Below, piece after piece: positions 46,961-60,141 of a stretch of 64,000 nucleotides of DNA. This DNA comes from Sipunculus nudus. Taxonomy: Eukaryota > Annelida > Sipuncula > Golfingiida > Sipunculidae. The position numbers and the translations under genes were made by a program. The stretch lies in assembly GCA_026874595.1 (NCBI GenBank), contig CM049311.1:21504676-21568675 (forward strand), read 5' to 3'. The notes below the pieces were generated by a model. That model was not told where the DNA came from. It saw only the letters and a program-made list of their open reading frames with translations, and searched no databases. The stretch's first letter is position 1. The number at the start of each line of letters is the position of its first letter.

Positions 46961-47986
46961 GAGCTATCCTAGAAGAGTCATTACTAGCGCTTCACAAGCA
47001 TCGACAAACATTTCTCAAATCGTTACCACGTTAAATGTCCTGATTAGTTTTTCGTCGCCGCGGCAGAAAGTAGCGACTGGATAATTCGATAACGGTCCGT
47101 TTTACGGTTACTTGATTTAGAATATGTCATTGCGGACCAGCTTCTAGATTTGCTGGCGCCTGCAAGTGACACACTTCTCTTCATTGTCCCAGCATCTTAT
47201 TCCTTAAGTAACTGACCCTAAGGCTCCCGTGTCTGTTTCTGAGGGCTTCTGTTCTTTTGTTTGACTCTTTATAGGCTTGGCATTTCTCGGATATTAAACT
47301 TGTTTCTTGTGATCGATATCTGGATAGTTTTAAGTTTTAATGTTCTGACATAAAGTGAAAATGACTAGTTTTGATAAAATTTTATACAATTCTATTTCAT
47401 GATCAATCAAACATAAAGGTGGAGTCGGACCTGTAAAGAAAGAACTTTTGTGCATTCTTGAAGAATAAAATGTAATTCACAGGTTTTTAAATGGAGTTTA
47501 TCTTGCAATGTTATTAACCACTAGCTTTTCTCCAGACTATATAGGACATTTTAAGGTCTAAGTATCGTCAAACTAACTTTCTTTACTTTAATTTAGCTTT
47601 AAAATTGCTATTAAAATAAATATTTTTGGAATCCTAGGATTTGGTCTTCATAATTGGAAGATCTGACATATTAAGATTTTATATATAAATTTATTGTTGT
47701 TGATCTGAAGGTTTTAAACTTAAATAAAATTTTCAGTTTCGCGAAAAAAGCGCTACATATAACCTAACATCTGGTATTAAAGTGCTTTTTTATTAATGCA
47801 TGCAGAGATGTTCAATATCATCATGTTTAAATATTTATATGCACAAAAATGTATGGTCCTCACAATAGTAAAACGGGTAAATTACTGATAAAATAAACCG
47901 CTACTTACAGCCATCTTGTCACAATACCATTAAAAATTCAGATAAACGCATTACTCAAATAGAAAGCAGCCAGCGACTGAATATAC
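46961..47986. other. Intergenic, AT-rich, nothing recognised
   Basis: Low-complexity AT-rich sequence without a supported gene or repeat. Confidence 0.4.
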
Positions 47987-48200
47987 ACCTCCGCCAATAT
48001 TCTGGGCCACAATGCAGAACTGGAATATAACCAGGACCTTGGTCAAACTTTAGTGTGGTACGTAAGCACATGAGATATGTGAATCATGGCCGAGATGTCT
48101 GGATTCAACAACTCAATTCAATCAGCTCTGCCCGCCGGAACAAAGGCGGGCACTAATACCAATGAATGACGACGTTTCACCTTCGGTCGAGATAAATATC
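47987..48200 (-). repeat. Dispersed repeat (GGCGGAGGT family), copy f
   Basis: The minus strand ends GGCGGAGGT (47987-47995), preceded by tttgaccaaggtcctggtta as in copy c and by ggtattagtgcccgccttt as in copies d and e. Confidence 0.65.
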
Positions 48201-50091
48201 GCCCATTCTCGTAATTGCAAAGAACCCTTTAAACTAAAAACATTCACACGAGTTGTTTCATGAATAACACCTTTATCCTAAAAAAAATTAAAAAGGGTAA
48301 TTTTATAACCTTTGTGAGGTAAACCAGATGGTCTCAAACAAACCTTAAATGGAAAAAAGAACGCGATATTCAGTAAAAGGAATGAATTTCGACGCCTTTA
48401 ACTTGCATTTGTATTTATATAAAGTGTCTTAACTGGATTTGAAGAAACTGGATCATTAATGAGTAATTGTACATATTAAAAAGCCTCTAGGAGGTTCCAG
48501 GTGGCTTTCTCAGCGGCAAAGTTTGAACGCAAATAAATTCCATACTGTGTCCAAGTTTGCTGGCAAAACTATTTCAAACTAGAATTAACCACTTGTAGTT
48601 TAGATGAGTGTGTCAATTATGTTTGCGTAACCATAGAACTTTTGACCTTTGTTATAACCGAGAACTTGTCATTCTCGCTGAGGTAAACACATTTAAGTGG
48701 CCTTTGTTGACACGTGGCAATTCATGGATTTTCAATAAAACTGGTTCAAGAGAGCTAGAAGCTTATTAGCAGTTTCCTGTCAGAAGATTGACCTGTCAGA
48801 CAGGCGTTATTTTCACAGGTAGTGTACATAATACAAGTGTCACAATCTTCACACAGACTCTTAAGTGGCGATTTTCTATTATTAGCGCAACGTCTTCAGG
48901 TGAAACAATCTGGTCGTTAAAAATGAAAAGCAGGATATTGGCTTTAAATTTTAAATCAGCCTGAAATATACACTTTTCGATAGTTTCTCACAAGTTAAAG
49001 TTGTTATTCTTAAGGTCCAATTTAGATATTATAGTCCGTTCCTTTAACGCTTGTCTTTTTTAATTTTGTTTTCACAGGTAACTCATCTCAAACTTTGGTC
49101 TTCATACAGAGCTAGAAAAATGCGTAATGAACTAGGATGAAAATAACAATCTGGCTTGTTTTATGTTCTTGCAAAATATTGGAACCAAATAAGAATGTAC
49201 TCAATATTTTCCTTCCATGGTCACAAGGGAGCTAAGAGAAAGAATGACGCCATAGCAGAACGGTTAACTTGTATTCAGAAAGTTGTCTCTGTGACGTCAC
49301 TCTAACGTCGCTACATAAGATGGGCGGGACGAATCACCGCCTCTAAATCTAAACTTCTAAACTTATTATAGGGCCTCCGTTTCGGCGGGGCTGAATATAT
49401 TAACCATAACAATGTTTAAATTAACACGTTTAAGCTTGCTTTTAAACAGAACAAAGTCAGAATGTTCCTTTCACAAGTCTGGAAGTTGATTGCACCAGTA
49501 TTGGCCAATACAGCTGAAGGATCTTGCTGCAAATACTTTTACTTTTGCGAATGTAACATGAAGTATTTATTAGATGAACGCAATCCAGCTCTTGTGACTG
49601 CAGCTGGTGTTAAACGATTCTGCAAGACTGAAGGACCTTATCTGATGACTAAATGTAAACACTAGGCACAAGGCCTTATTCTCTCGTGTATTCTCTCGCG
49701 AACTGGGAGCCACTGAAGGTCTTTTCCGGCATCTGTTGGCGCTATAATAATTAGTAACTCCTCTTACCAACTTTGCGGCCATATTTGTACTCGCTGAAGC
49801 TAATCTAATTCATCATTAGGAAATTCTGCATAAACAGCGTCACAATAATCACAGTGGCATAGGAGTATTCATCGAACCAAGGTATGACAAGGATCCTCAG
49901 TAAGCAGATGTCTGATCCGTTGATCCGAAGTAGACTAAACTTCCCGGGAAGTAGTCGCTGTACAATCAATAGAAAGAATTAAGTACATATTCTGTACATC
50001 TCAGTTCGCTATATCATCAGCAGACTTTACGCATTATCTCCTCTAAGAGCTGCTGCTTTTTGGGTTGCTAGGGTTAGGATTCTAAGGAAAT

Positions 50092-50092
<1 letters not shown>
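48201..50092. other. Intergenic, nothing recognised
   Basis: No gene supported. One perfect TGACGTCA site lies at about 49292. The 67-codon plus frame at 49462-49665 contains several Cys but no recognisable family pattern. Confidence 0.4.

Positions 50093-50142
<50 letters not shown>
50093..50142. repeat. (GA)n microsatellite
   Basis: About 24 uninterrupted GA units followed by gtgagtgtg. Confidence 0.97.
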
Positions 50143-50144
<2 letters not shown>

Positions 50145-53100
50145 GTGTGATAAAAAAAAAAACAGTCGAACATCAACTGAAGACTCTGACGACAGTTCGT
50201 CATGTGAAACACTGTACTGGAATTTGGGATGAAAATTCTAATATGGTAAATAATAGATATTTTAGATTTTAGACAGATCTTTGTACATTAACATGAATCA
50301 AGTATCAATGAACATTAAAGAAGTGTAAAACCTTCAGTAAAATCTTCAATATTCAAGTAGATGAATGTTTTAAAATCGCTGAAATTTCTGTTATTGTCTG
50401 TAAAGATAATTGACACTCCGACGGCTCCTATCACGAGGAAACAGAAAGGACGTCTAGAGGCACAAAAGACTTTTATCGAGCGTGTAATTAGGGGTGGCTC
50501 CGTGTGGAGCTTCGCTTGAAATAGAACATTGCTCTTTTAAAGAAACCGGAACTTTGCTTGATGACAATCCGGGGCGTGATAATTAGCGCACATGTGACGT
50601 TTAAGGAATTTACGTTTTGCGTGTTTGTGCACGAACTCCACAGGTTTGTGTACTCAAACTTTAAAGGTGGTGTCAATAATCCCGCCTGTTTCTAATGAGA
50701 CTAATTTTACATGTTATTGATGCGTCAGTTTGAGTCAGAATGTGTAGACAGTTATAATCATCTTAACTCCATTAGTTTTTTTTATAATTAGCTGATGCCC
50801 CTGCGTACCCGTAATGTACAGACTCGGGTAATCTACGATCCTGATACGTAGGTCTAACCAACACGTGATTTGTTTTACCCACTTAGGGTACCCAAAATAT
50901 GGAGGAAAAATTTATTCTTATTTCACCTTACGGGTCTAGAAAATGCGTGAAACTAACAGAAAGGACGCAAAAAGTTCTTCAAAAGGTGAAAATAAACTAC
51001 ACAAATGTTAATTAATTTTCAATGACACCTTCCTGAATGATAATTTGTTTTGCTTTTTTATCACATTGAATGATTTCTTTAAAATCAAGGATGAGAATTA
51101 GCTATGATAATACTAAGGACTTGGTGCTCATTCACACAAAACAGAGAAGGGATATATGACAAACAGCAGCGTCGATATCACAGAACGATAAGTTTTATTG
51201 GAATAGTCTAACTAATTCAGGTGTTCCTTAGATATTCAATATCTGCAAATCCCTCATTCATAAAAACGTTTGCTTATCAGATTGATACGTAGACTGAATT
51301 GTTATTGTTATCACCGCCACACTAGTAAATCTTTCAAAATTTAAATTTAAATGAATATGAGAGCTCGAATTACCATGCCCTTTGTCACCTGAAGACAAAA
51401 TCCATAGAAGAGCTTTGTCTTTATCTTCGTATCTGTTACCTTATGGCCTCATTTCCTAACTTTCCTATCATCTAACTATATATCTAAAGTGTTCCCGAAA
51501 GGCTTAACTTTGTCCAAAATATGGCACTGCCTGTTTTGTGACGATGAAAGTGAATAAATTCAGTTTCAATCATGATAACCCAACTGTTATAGCCGTACAT
51601 GTAATTATAATGATATCGCTGTACAGAGCCGTTCATCGCAACATAAGGCCATGACTATGGTATTCAAACAATATTAATACAGGTGAATGAAATTAAAACG
51701 TAAGTCACGCCTCGACGGTGACACTGTTGTTCCCGTACTTTGTAGGGCTGGGATATGTATATTTTATGCCTCAACACTTTTAACACAGTTTACAATACAG
51801 CATTTGCAGCTACACTGACAGGTTACAGTTTACCTGTTATCACATGGATGAGAAACCGCACTGTATACAAGATTAATACAATGAATTGAAATACAAGGAA
51901 CATTTCCAGATAAAGATTCATTCATAGAAATGTTTGACAAGGTGGTATTTAAGGTAGTACAGCATTAGACAAACCTTCCACCTATGCATGAAACTGTTTT
52001 AGAGCATCCATCTTCCCAATTGTTTTTCAAAGTGGCGGTATAACTTTTCGATATCCAACATACATCTAGTTTTAAGTCCATAACCATATGACATCCGACT
52101 TGCGATATTCGGTGTTTTAGCCTGTTGTAAAGACGTAATGGGGCCATCGGCCGTGGAAAATCTTGTGAAATTCTTGCGAGGAAGAAATCAGAGCACAGCT
52201 GAATTGGACCCTTTGGGAAAATGTTTTCTCTGTTTCGGGATGGATATATACCTTGTGCTTTTGTTTTTCTAAACAGGAAAACTACCATGTCGAAAATGTT
52301 ACGTGAGCGCTTTTTACAAGTGCGGAGGTGATATTTTCCATGTCTGTGCATTCCTCTTTGATTGTTGTATATAAAATACCACCAAAAAATTAGGATTGGT
52401 TTTCATGAAATATTATTTAGTGATGGTATATGTAGGAAACAATAGATTTAATTTAGTTGTAAGCTGGATAAAAAATGTCGGCTTTGGGGGCAGATTGCCA
52501 TCTCCGAACGCCCTCAAGTCAGCTTGGTGGTGATACTAAAAACATCCGTCAGATACACGTTTCCATTTGAAACTTTGGTACATTCTGGACCTCTTGTGAG
52601 CTCTGCGATGGAGGAAAACCTGATTTGATTAGTTTCAGTATTTATCAATCAGCGACGCAGTACCCACGAAAGGAATTCACGCCCCGTGCCTTGTCACTGC
52701 CAAGGTATAATTATAACTCTCACCCTGGTATCCATGCCCTTACGGAGGTTAATTGAAATCTGCCTCTCCGTTTAAGGACAGGACCAAAGGGCACGCAGAA
52801 AGGAGAAAGAAGGGACTTTCTCACACATATAAAATTGACGTCGGTGTATTACGGGCATTGTACTCATGTTTTTATTTTTCTCTCATTTTAATGCTTTTTA
52901 TGGAAGTTTCTTTTAAGGATTACTCCGTAAATTGCGGTGTAAATAGTGTGTTTTAATGTGAAATTCTCGGAATGGAAGGCTAAGTACATTTATTCAACTA
53001 TTTTTACTCACGAATAGTATGAATCGTTTTTTTAGAATACCTTTACGAAACTAGTAGCTAAAACAGCTATTGAAACTTCTTAATTTACGTTGAAATTTAA

Positions 53101-53592
53101 TCTGTTTTAATCTACTCTTGTGGGTAATTTGAATTTGATTTCAGGTTACAAAGTATAATCTGAATCGGTCATCTGAAATCGAAACAGACTTTAAAGTCGT
53201 TTGATAACCACATCTTAAACAGGATACAGGACACTTTGTTTGTAGAGGACACTTTGTTTGTATTAAAGGGGCCTATTCCGATGTCTCACTTCTATTGAGA
53301 TAATGCCTTGAAACTTTAATACAAATAGGTCAGAAAACGCCAATCGCACGGAACACAGGCTATTTGTTTTGTTTATATCAAGTTTTTTTTTTTTTTGGGG
53401 GGGGGGGGAATAAACGCTAGTAAAACAAAAGCATTAATTAAGATCTGGTAGCAAGTTGGAGGAAGCAGAGTTTTGCAAATGGCGTTTTGCAACTATAGAT
53501 AGTGACCGCTTATTAACAGTTGATTCGACAGACTGTAGACTCAAACTATGTTTCTGTCCCAGGAAATTCCATAACGATTACGTCAGTAAAAA
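50143..53592. other. Intergenic; second copy of the diverged 5'-edge repeat
   Basis: No gene supported. 51097-51225 is related to window positions 1-145. A T run followed by a G run (about 53382-53408) is low complexity. The 128-codon minus frame at 51965-52351 has no known domain. Confidence 0.4.
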
Positions 53593-53603
53593 CCCAGGGA
53601 CTT
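53593..53603. repeat. Target-site duplication, left copy
   Basis: CCCAGGGACTT, repeated at 55538-55548. The two copies flank the LINE insertion; the last bases merge with the poly(T) that marks the LINE's tail. Confidence 0.8.
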
Positions 53604-55537
53604 TTTTTTTTTTTTTTTTTTTAATGAAACAATAACATTACATATTGTTAACAGTTACAAACACGAAAACATACAATTACATGCACATGTACTTGTAACA
53701 CATACATCATTACATAGCCAAAAATACAAAGCAATAATTACATGCCTAATAGACATAACATGCTCAACAAATCTACACACAAGTGATATTTTATTAAAAA
53801 TTGATTGTAAGTTTCAGTTATTGTCAGCCAATATAGACAAATTATTTAGTTTGCCCCATTTTTTTTCTATGAGAGGCGGTTTTACTATTTTTTTGCTGCA
53901 ATTTTCTTCTCAGTGTTGTAGATCTTTTCAATATATAGTTTTAAATTAGTGAAAACCGGTTTTGCATTATTACACTTACAAGTGTATATGTATCTCTTTA
54001 TAAGAAGGAACAACATATCAGTCATACAGTTATTGGTTTTGTTAAAAATTACAGTTGTTTCATTAAAAAGTTCTTCATTCACCATGATATGAAATCTTGA
54101 CAGCCAGTTCTTCATTTGGGAAATTAGTTTTTGTGTTTCTCTCATTTTCAGTCATAAAATAAATGTAGCAAAGTTTCCTTCTCAGACATGCATAAAGAGC
54201 AAAGTGTGGTTTCTTTTTTTCCAATAAGATATAAAAAAGGGTTTAAGGCTATACATCTGTGAAGTATTTTGAACTGGAACATTCTTAAATCTTCTGAAAT
54301 TGTTATGTTTTTTATGTTCTTAAAGGCCTCAAATAGGAGATCATGGTAATCACCGTTTAAATCTCTGTTCCATTTTTCTATAATTTTCAAGGGTTTGGTA
54401 TATATATTAAGTACTAATTCTGTATATACTGTATGTGTTACCCTTTTCATCTCAATGATTCTTTCAAGACTTGATTTATATGTGGATTTGAATGAAGTTC
54501 ATTCCTGATTACCATTTTCCTCCAATGAGATGGAATTGCATCTATAATGCTCATATATTGCATTTTATTTATACTTATATGAAACTTCTCTTTTAATTCA
54601 GTGTGGGATAAAAATAAATATTTATTTCCATTTTGCTTAGTGATGTCTTTAATACATGTTATTTCTGCTTTATGCAAAGTTTCATTATAAACAATATTAT
54701 TGCCTACTTTTATATGAGAATTAAAGAATATTACTTCTGATAATATTTCATCACATGAGTTTACATTTTTAAAGTTATATTTCCCCCATATCTCAAGTAC
54801 TTCTTTCCAGAATGTATGGCATGTATTCTTGAAATAACTGAAGTCTTGAGATTTTGAGTTGCATTTGAATATAAACGGGCCTAATTTTTTAAGCTGCACA
54901 TTAACTATTTGTCTCCATCCATCATCAATTGGTCCAGAAACAAATCTTTTGATCCATCCAATTTTTAATGCTGCCATTTTGGATTTTAAATGAGTCATGC
55001 TTAGCCCCCCTTTATCTAATGGTGCAATTAATGTTGATCTTTTTATTTTATCCTGCTTTCCCCATATGAACTTATACAACAAATATTCAATTTCTTTAAT
55101 ATAACTTGATGGAGGATTTGGCAGAACTTGTAAGGCATATATTAACTGTGACAAGATATGAGTTTTTATAATAGCTATTTTACCTGATAGTGTCATTGAT
55201 CTTGTTGACCATATATTTACAGTTGACTTTATTTTACTCAGAATTTCTCTGTAATTGATATATTTCATTATCCGCCAGTCTGAATGTAAGTAAATACCCA
55301 GAATTTTAATAGGATTTGTACACCATTTCAGTCCCAAATTCTGTATATTCTGATATACATTATTAATTTCCTGATCCAGTACTGGAATAATTACAGTTTT
55401 GTCCAAGTTTACCTTAAGGCCTGATATTTCCTTTATATGTTTAAATGTTGAAATATCTTCCTTTATTGAATGGTAACCTCCTGTCAAAAACAGAGCGGTA
55501 TCATCAGCATATTGAATTAATTTGTGTTCTCTATCTC
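53604..55537 (-). pseudogene. 5'-truncated L1-like LINE (RT thumb to C-terminus) with poly(A) tail
   Basis: On the minus strand the element begins within RT at KLIQYADDTALFLTGG (about 55520-55475). It continues through the L1-type region (LSGKIAIIKTHILSQLIYAL, IWGKQDKIKRSTLIAP, DKGGLSMTHLKSKMAALKIG) in a long frame that ends at 54447. It then passes in another frame to 54148 (FQFKILHRCIALNPFLY, and CSLCMSEKETLLHLF with a zinc-finger-like Cys/His spacing), and in a third frame to 53885. A run of T at 53602-53622 is the poly(A) tail. The flanks share CCCAGGGACTT. The pattern is that of the L1/Tx1 group. Endonuclease and most of RT are absent, and two frame breaks make it non-functional. Confidence 0.92.
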
Positions 55538-55548
55538 CCCAGGGACTT
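55538..55548. repeat. Target-site duplication, right copy
   Basis: CCCAGGGACTT, identical to 53593-53603. It shows that the LINE coding frame upstream of this point (minus strand) is host sequence. Confidence 0.8.
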
Positions 55549-55568
55549 ACATGTTGTTGCACTGGCAC

Positions 55569-55705
55569 TGTCTAAAACTCGGATGGTGGCATTCGGTTTT
55601 CTGAACGGTTTTTGACGTGCCACTTTCATGGCAACACCTGGAATCGAACCCAGGTCGCGAGCGGAAAGCGCCGAGCGTTTAATCACTCGACTATTTAAGT
55701 TCCTG
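55569..55705 (-). mobile_element. tRNA-derived SINE head and body
   Basis: On the minus strand, box A AGTCGAGTGATTAAACG (55676-55692) and box B GGGTTCGATTCC (55640-55651) form a Ser/Leu-type tRNA head. The first 60 bases align well with the SINE at 1793. The body runs toward 55569 and may continue across the L1-like insertion to about 53540, so the LINE probably landed inside it. The SINE lies about 60 bp upstream of the insulin-gene exon. Confidence 0.7.
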
Positions 55706-55739
55706 ATTTGAGAATTTTACTAACATTATGAAATATAAA

Positions 55740-55760
55740 CTGTTTTACATTTTGTTTCAG
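55740..55760 (+). promoter_or_regulatory. Splice acceptor just before the insulin start codon
   Basis: A T-rich tract (tgttttacattttgtttcag) ends in AG at 55759-55760, two bases before the ATG. Insulin genes commonly have an intron in the 5' untranslated region close to the start, so at least one non-coding first exon should lie upstream. I could not locate it. Confidence 0.75.
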
Positions 55761-55762
55761 AC

Positions 55763-55991
55763 ATGCCGGTCCCACAGAGGGTGTACGCTTACGTGGTAGC
55801 ATGGCTCCTGTGCCTTAACTTGCGGCTGGTGCTAGCTGGTTTGGAGAGGACTTGCTCTTATAACATGAGACACCAGCCCGGTAGGGGGCGCCTTTGCGGA
55901 AAAGTCCTTGCCAGTGTCGTGTCCAACGTGTGCCGTTTGCAGGGTGGCTTTTATGGAGGGGGCCAAGATACTCCGAAACGCTCAATACCTG
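55763..55991 (+). CDS. Insulin-like peptide precursor, coding exon 1 (signal peptide, B chain, start of C-peptide)
   Basis: 76 codons plus one base. Residues 1-26 form a signal peptide (hydrophobic AYVVAWLLCLNLRLVLAG), implying entry into the regulated secretory pathway. The B chain follows, with Cys at 31, 45 and 57. C45-G46 ... C57 has the invariant CG-x10-C spacing of insulin B chains. C31 is the extra cysteine of molluscan insulin-related peptides, in an RHQPGRGRLCG context close to the known molluscan RPHPRGLCG pattern. A KR site at 72-73 would release the B chain. Donor GTACGA starts at 55992, leaving a phase-1 junction that completes a Glu codon with the AA of the next exon. The ATG is the only good start before the signal peptide. 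Mature product: a secreted hormone expected to act through an insulin-type receptor tyrosine kinase. Confidence 0.92.
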
Positions 55992-58900
55992 GTACGAAAA
56001 ACGTATTTTATTTTATAACCTGAGCCAAGGTGGTTATGCTACCTCAACGGTCTCTCTGTCTGTCTGTTTGATTATTTGTCAATACGATCCGCACATAATA
56101 GTGTACCGAATTTCCACCAAACCTACACTTAAACCACCTAAACAGCGGTTATACATTGGAGTCGTTCGACGTCTCATTCACTCAAACTGTTACTATATTT
56201 AGCATGATTTTCCGGGTTCCATCACTAGGGCTGGCACAGGTCACAAAATTGTGAATAATAAGAGGGTGATATGACATTGTGGATCCAAAGTTTTAAACCC
56301 GGGGCACACCACTCTGGTTTGTTCGATTCTTGGCCCTGTGTCAGCCCAGCTGGTGAGACCCCGAAAAATTGCTGGACAAAACATATATTGCAGGACTGCA
56401 GTGTATAACAGCTACTAAAAGAGTGTACGCGAAACCTTGGGAGGGTACAGTGACCGATCCATAAATTGTGGTGTAGAGCCACATGAAGGGGCAGATGTAG
56501 GAGAGCTTTGCATAGATATATACGCTCTACTAAGTGCCTTCTGATTTATATTATTTTATCTCCCTTGGGTTCTTTCAATTCCACTTCTTTAATACTCAAT
56601 ATCCGTGATCGGATAAATACAATCATACAATGTATATGAATAAGACTGATCCTCAAATTCGTGGGAACTGTCTCTTTCCGACTGGAAAATACCGATTATC
56701 TTAGAATAACTTCCTGAATTATTAATTTTTACAAAAGAAACATGTGAATGAACAAACGGCAGCATGGTCTAGCCTGATAATTATATTTATGTTTCGACAG
56801 ACGGGATTATTAATCAATGTCTCTGCGTGTTACATGACAGGCCGGTGGGAAAAATTTCACAAAACACACACTGAGATTATCCAAGGCTTCAAAGTATTAC
56901 ATTAATAATGGAAAATGGTCTGTGCCGTTTGGAAAAAAATGACAAGTTAATAAAAATGTTATACACGATCAACAGATCTGCTTGTCACTGCTTTGGAGAC
57001 AACTACGAACATTTCTTAAACGTTCTTAACTGTCTGTCCGTATTGTTAGAAGGTATTTTCGTCCACAGGTCACGTCCTACCTGTCACTGACAATTCCCGC
57101 CTATTTCCTGTCCTTGTTTCTTTCTTCTCTTTCTTGTTATCCTGGTCTATCTTTTCCTCTGCATGTTTTCTTTACAGCAATACTTCAGATTACGTTGTCA
57201 AGACTTAATCATTCCTTCTTTCTTTCCTCTTTTTCTTTTCTCCCTCATCCACCTTTTCTCCTTTTCTTTTCCTTCCATGTCTCTTTTATCTGTTGAAATC
57301 ATATTTTCCTCTTTTCTTTCACGACCTGATTATGTTTCTTTGAAGTATAAGGTCCCACTGCTTTTTCATTTTTGGCTATTTTCTCTGAACATGTAAGTAC
57401 TCTTCCATCGATATAGCATTGCCGCATTGAAAATGGATACCTATTGTCTATTCATCTGGTGAAAATATGATTTTTTTTGTAAATGTGCTAACAAGTTTAC
57501 AAAGGTAAGCCTTAAATAGAGCAATTTGTACAGGCCCATTTTCCTGGATTTTACCAAAGGAGTACCTTGCAATATATTGCAAAAATGTTATTTATAAAAA
57601 AGCGGTCTACTTTTCATTTAAGGCCAAGATCATTAATTATAAAAAAGAGCCCCATTTGAAATGTGCTGATTGTTTTTATGCCAATAACATTAAACCTGTC
57701 AAACTCAGTTCAGCAACCCATGAGAGACATTGGTACGTCATTCACATTATTTAAAAAAATTTCGCTCAAGTTCAATAGGCCCCGCAGATGGAACAGATTA
57801 TAAGTGCATGAAAATTTCAATAACGAAATATAAAGTGATTTTTTTTCTGAAAGAGTAAATTTGGATCTAAACAACATCGGGTGACGATAAAAATTAAAAC
57901 TTTTTGTACCCGGTGGTTTGCATAATAATGCATTTTTATCCAAAGAGATGAGCAGTCAGATGAGACTAAATTAAAGCTGAAATAGAGACATAAAAATTAG
58001 GTATTCATGTCAGTTTCTTTATTTGTTTACAGATGGATTAGCACCCATTCTGTGTCAATGCTTTATATTAATATTCTTTTAAGTAGAGTCCACAACCTCC
58101 GAACCCTACTTAAAAAAATCAGTAAAAAATTGCTCATCTCAAAATGATAAACAATCCTTTAAATTAAAGACACAAGATTGTGATCGTATTTTCAAAAGTT
58201 AAAGGGATGGCTAAATTCCAATAGGCGGAACAGATTTCCCACAGGTGGAACAGATTTTACGTCCATACTAAATTCATAGCAAAATGTCTCGAACTGGTAG
58301 AAATTACTTTAAATTAAAGATTATTATGGTGATCAATGTTTTCCAAAATTTAATTAATGGTTCCTCGGTCGTTATACACTGGCATTCGATAAAAATCTGT
58401 TATCTAACTTATTGCGTAAAGATAAACCAAATAACAAAGTGCAATATAACACTTCGCCACCTCTCGCAGGTATATTTATGTTGTCAAGTCGAACGCTACC
58501 TTGTTATTGTTATATCAGAAGAGAGAACTCGGTGTGTTGTGTCGGAGGCGTTGGTGGGTTTCATTATAGATCCTGGATCAATTGATTATAACGCATTGTA
58601 AACCCCAAGTCGACGGTACTCGTTGTCCAAATGGTTTCCGTATCAAATAACACCCAGAGCAGTTGTCTTTGGGCACAATCATATAAGTACCTCTTGTCAT
58701 TAGCATGGCCTCTACAAGGCTCAGGCGAGTAACGCCCATAAACAACCTGTTTGGTTACAAAAGGACAAAGCGTTCAGACACCATCCGAGCGGGATTTCGG
58801 GATAAAAAATATGGGATGAACGCACGAATTCATTGTTGAACATTGGAATTTAGCAGTCGAAATAAATGATTAACATTTTGTCAACTTTAGGGAATTTATA

Positions 58901-60141
58901 TGAATAGTAAATTAGACTTTAAATGATACCTCTATATGAATGGAAATTTAGCTATATCAATACACGCAATTATTTCTTTAAAAATACTAAAGCAAGAGTA
59001 GCATTTGAAAACATTATTTAATAAAACGGGGAATGTTGTCCTTATTTAAAAAAAAAGATCCGTGAAAAAATATTTAATAAGTAATATTTTATTACCTAGC
59101 CTTTGGTCATACAATTTTATTAACTCTAAAGACTCCCTAAAGAAATTTTCTAAAGAAAATTTCAAAATTTTCTGAATGCGTGAAGGTGTTGGCGGGTGAG
59201 GGCATTTGAAGTATTGTTATTGAGTACTTAGTGTACATACAGTGACTATGCACTGTTGGTCGTGTTGATAACATGCGGGACCGCTTAATAAAAATATTAT
59301 GAAACGGCTTGTTTGATATTGCCTTCGTTTTGGCCTTCGGGCAGACGTATCATCGCTCGGGCCTACGGGCCTCTTGCTGATATGCCACTCTCAGACCAAT
59401 ACGAAGGCAAACGGGAACAAGCTAGAGATACTGTGTTCCACCGACCCTGTCCACCTGAATTTTTTGCCTAATGGCCAGATAAGATAAATTTGCCAAGGAA
59501 AATTTGCACCAATTGCAGAAAGAGGAAAATGCGTTGTTTTTGATATCTCACCTGCTTATTATATAAATATTGTTTACTTAACGGCCTGGTTGACATGTCA
59601 CATATATTTTCCGTTCTTCATGGCATCCCAAAAAAGCGACCATTGTTTGTCCTTCTGGGATATGTTCAAGACGTAACAATGAAGCGCTTACACGAGGATA
59701 TTTCAAGCCACGTTGTGAACAGGGGTCGGCAACTCTTGATTATTGGTCCAATGAATATGGTTGCGTCGTTTGGGCGTAACATCTTTAATGACGTCATCAG
59801 TGTGCCTTGGCATGTTCATTTCATAGTTTAATGGTAAGATGTCGCAAAATAATCGACTAGTTTCTCATAAAATAGTTTAAAACAACAATCAAACTAAAAA
59901 TTACATAAGGTAGGCTATTATTAAAAAAAAGTTAATTATGCATTTTCCTATTTCTTCCTGGGGGGCGGGGGGTGGGGGGGGGGGGGGAGCAAAAGCTTCT
60001 GGATAAACTGCCTTGCTTTAGATAAACTGCCTTGTGTAAAAAGTAGGAGCACAGCGGTGGTGGAATTGACTCTTTATTTAAAGTAACATATAAATATACC
60101 TTTTCTAATCACTTGCCTTATTTTCATCGCTCTTAAAGCAG
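55992..60141 (+). other. Insulin-gene intron, 4150 bp, phase 1
   Basis: GT at 55992 and AG at 60140-60141, with a possible branch site ctaatcac (60105-60112) and a pyrimidine-rich tract. A phase-1 intron in the C-peptide is the conserved second intron of animal insulin genes. Inside I see no other gene. There is a CT-rich stretch (about 57090-57310), an inverted repeat TTGCCTTCGT/ACGAAGGCAA (59319-59328 and 59401-59410), a TGACGTCA site (59789-59796) and a G-rich run (about 59960-59988). The 86-codon frame reading into the intron after 55991 is not coding. Confidence 0.85.

Noticed and set aside
45310-49300. Promoters marked by isolated TGACGTCA sites near 45316 and 49292
   Set aside because: Single octamers without a TATA box, transcript start or adjacent exon are not evidence of a promoter.
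51965-52351. 128-codon minus-strand frame
   Set aside because: No domain, no composition shift and no splice signals that I could support.
55992-56023. Extension of insulin exon 1 to the in-frame stop
   Set aside because: A GT donor at 55992 gives a phase-1 junction that matches the A-chain exon exactly. Reading through would lose the A chain.
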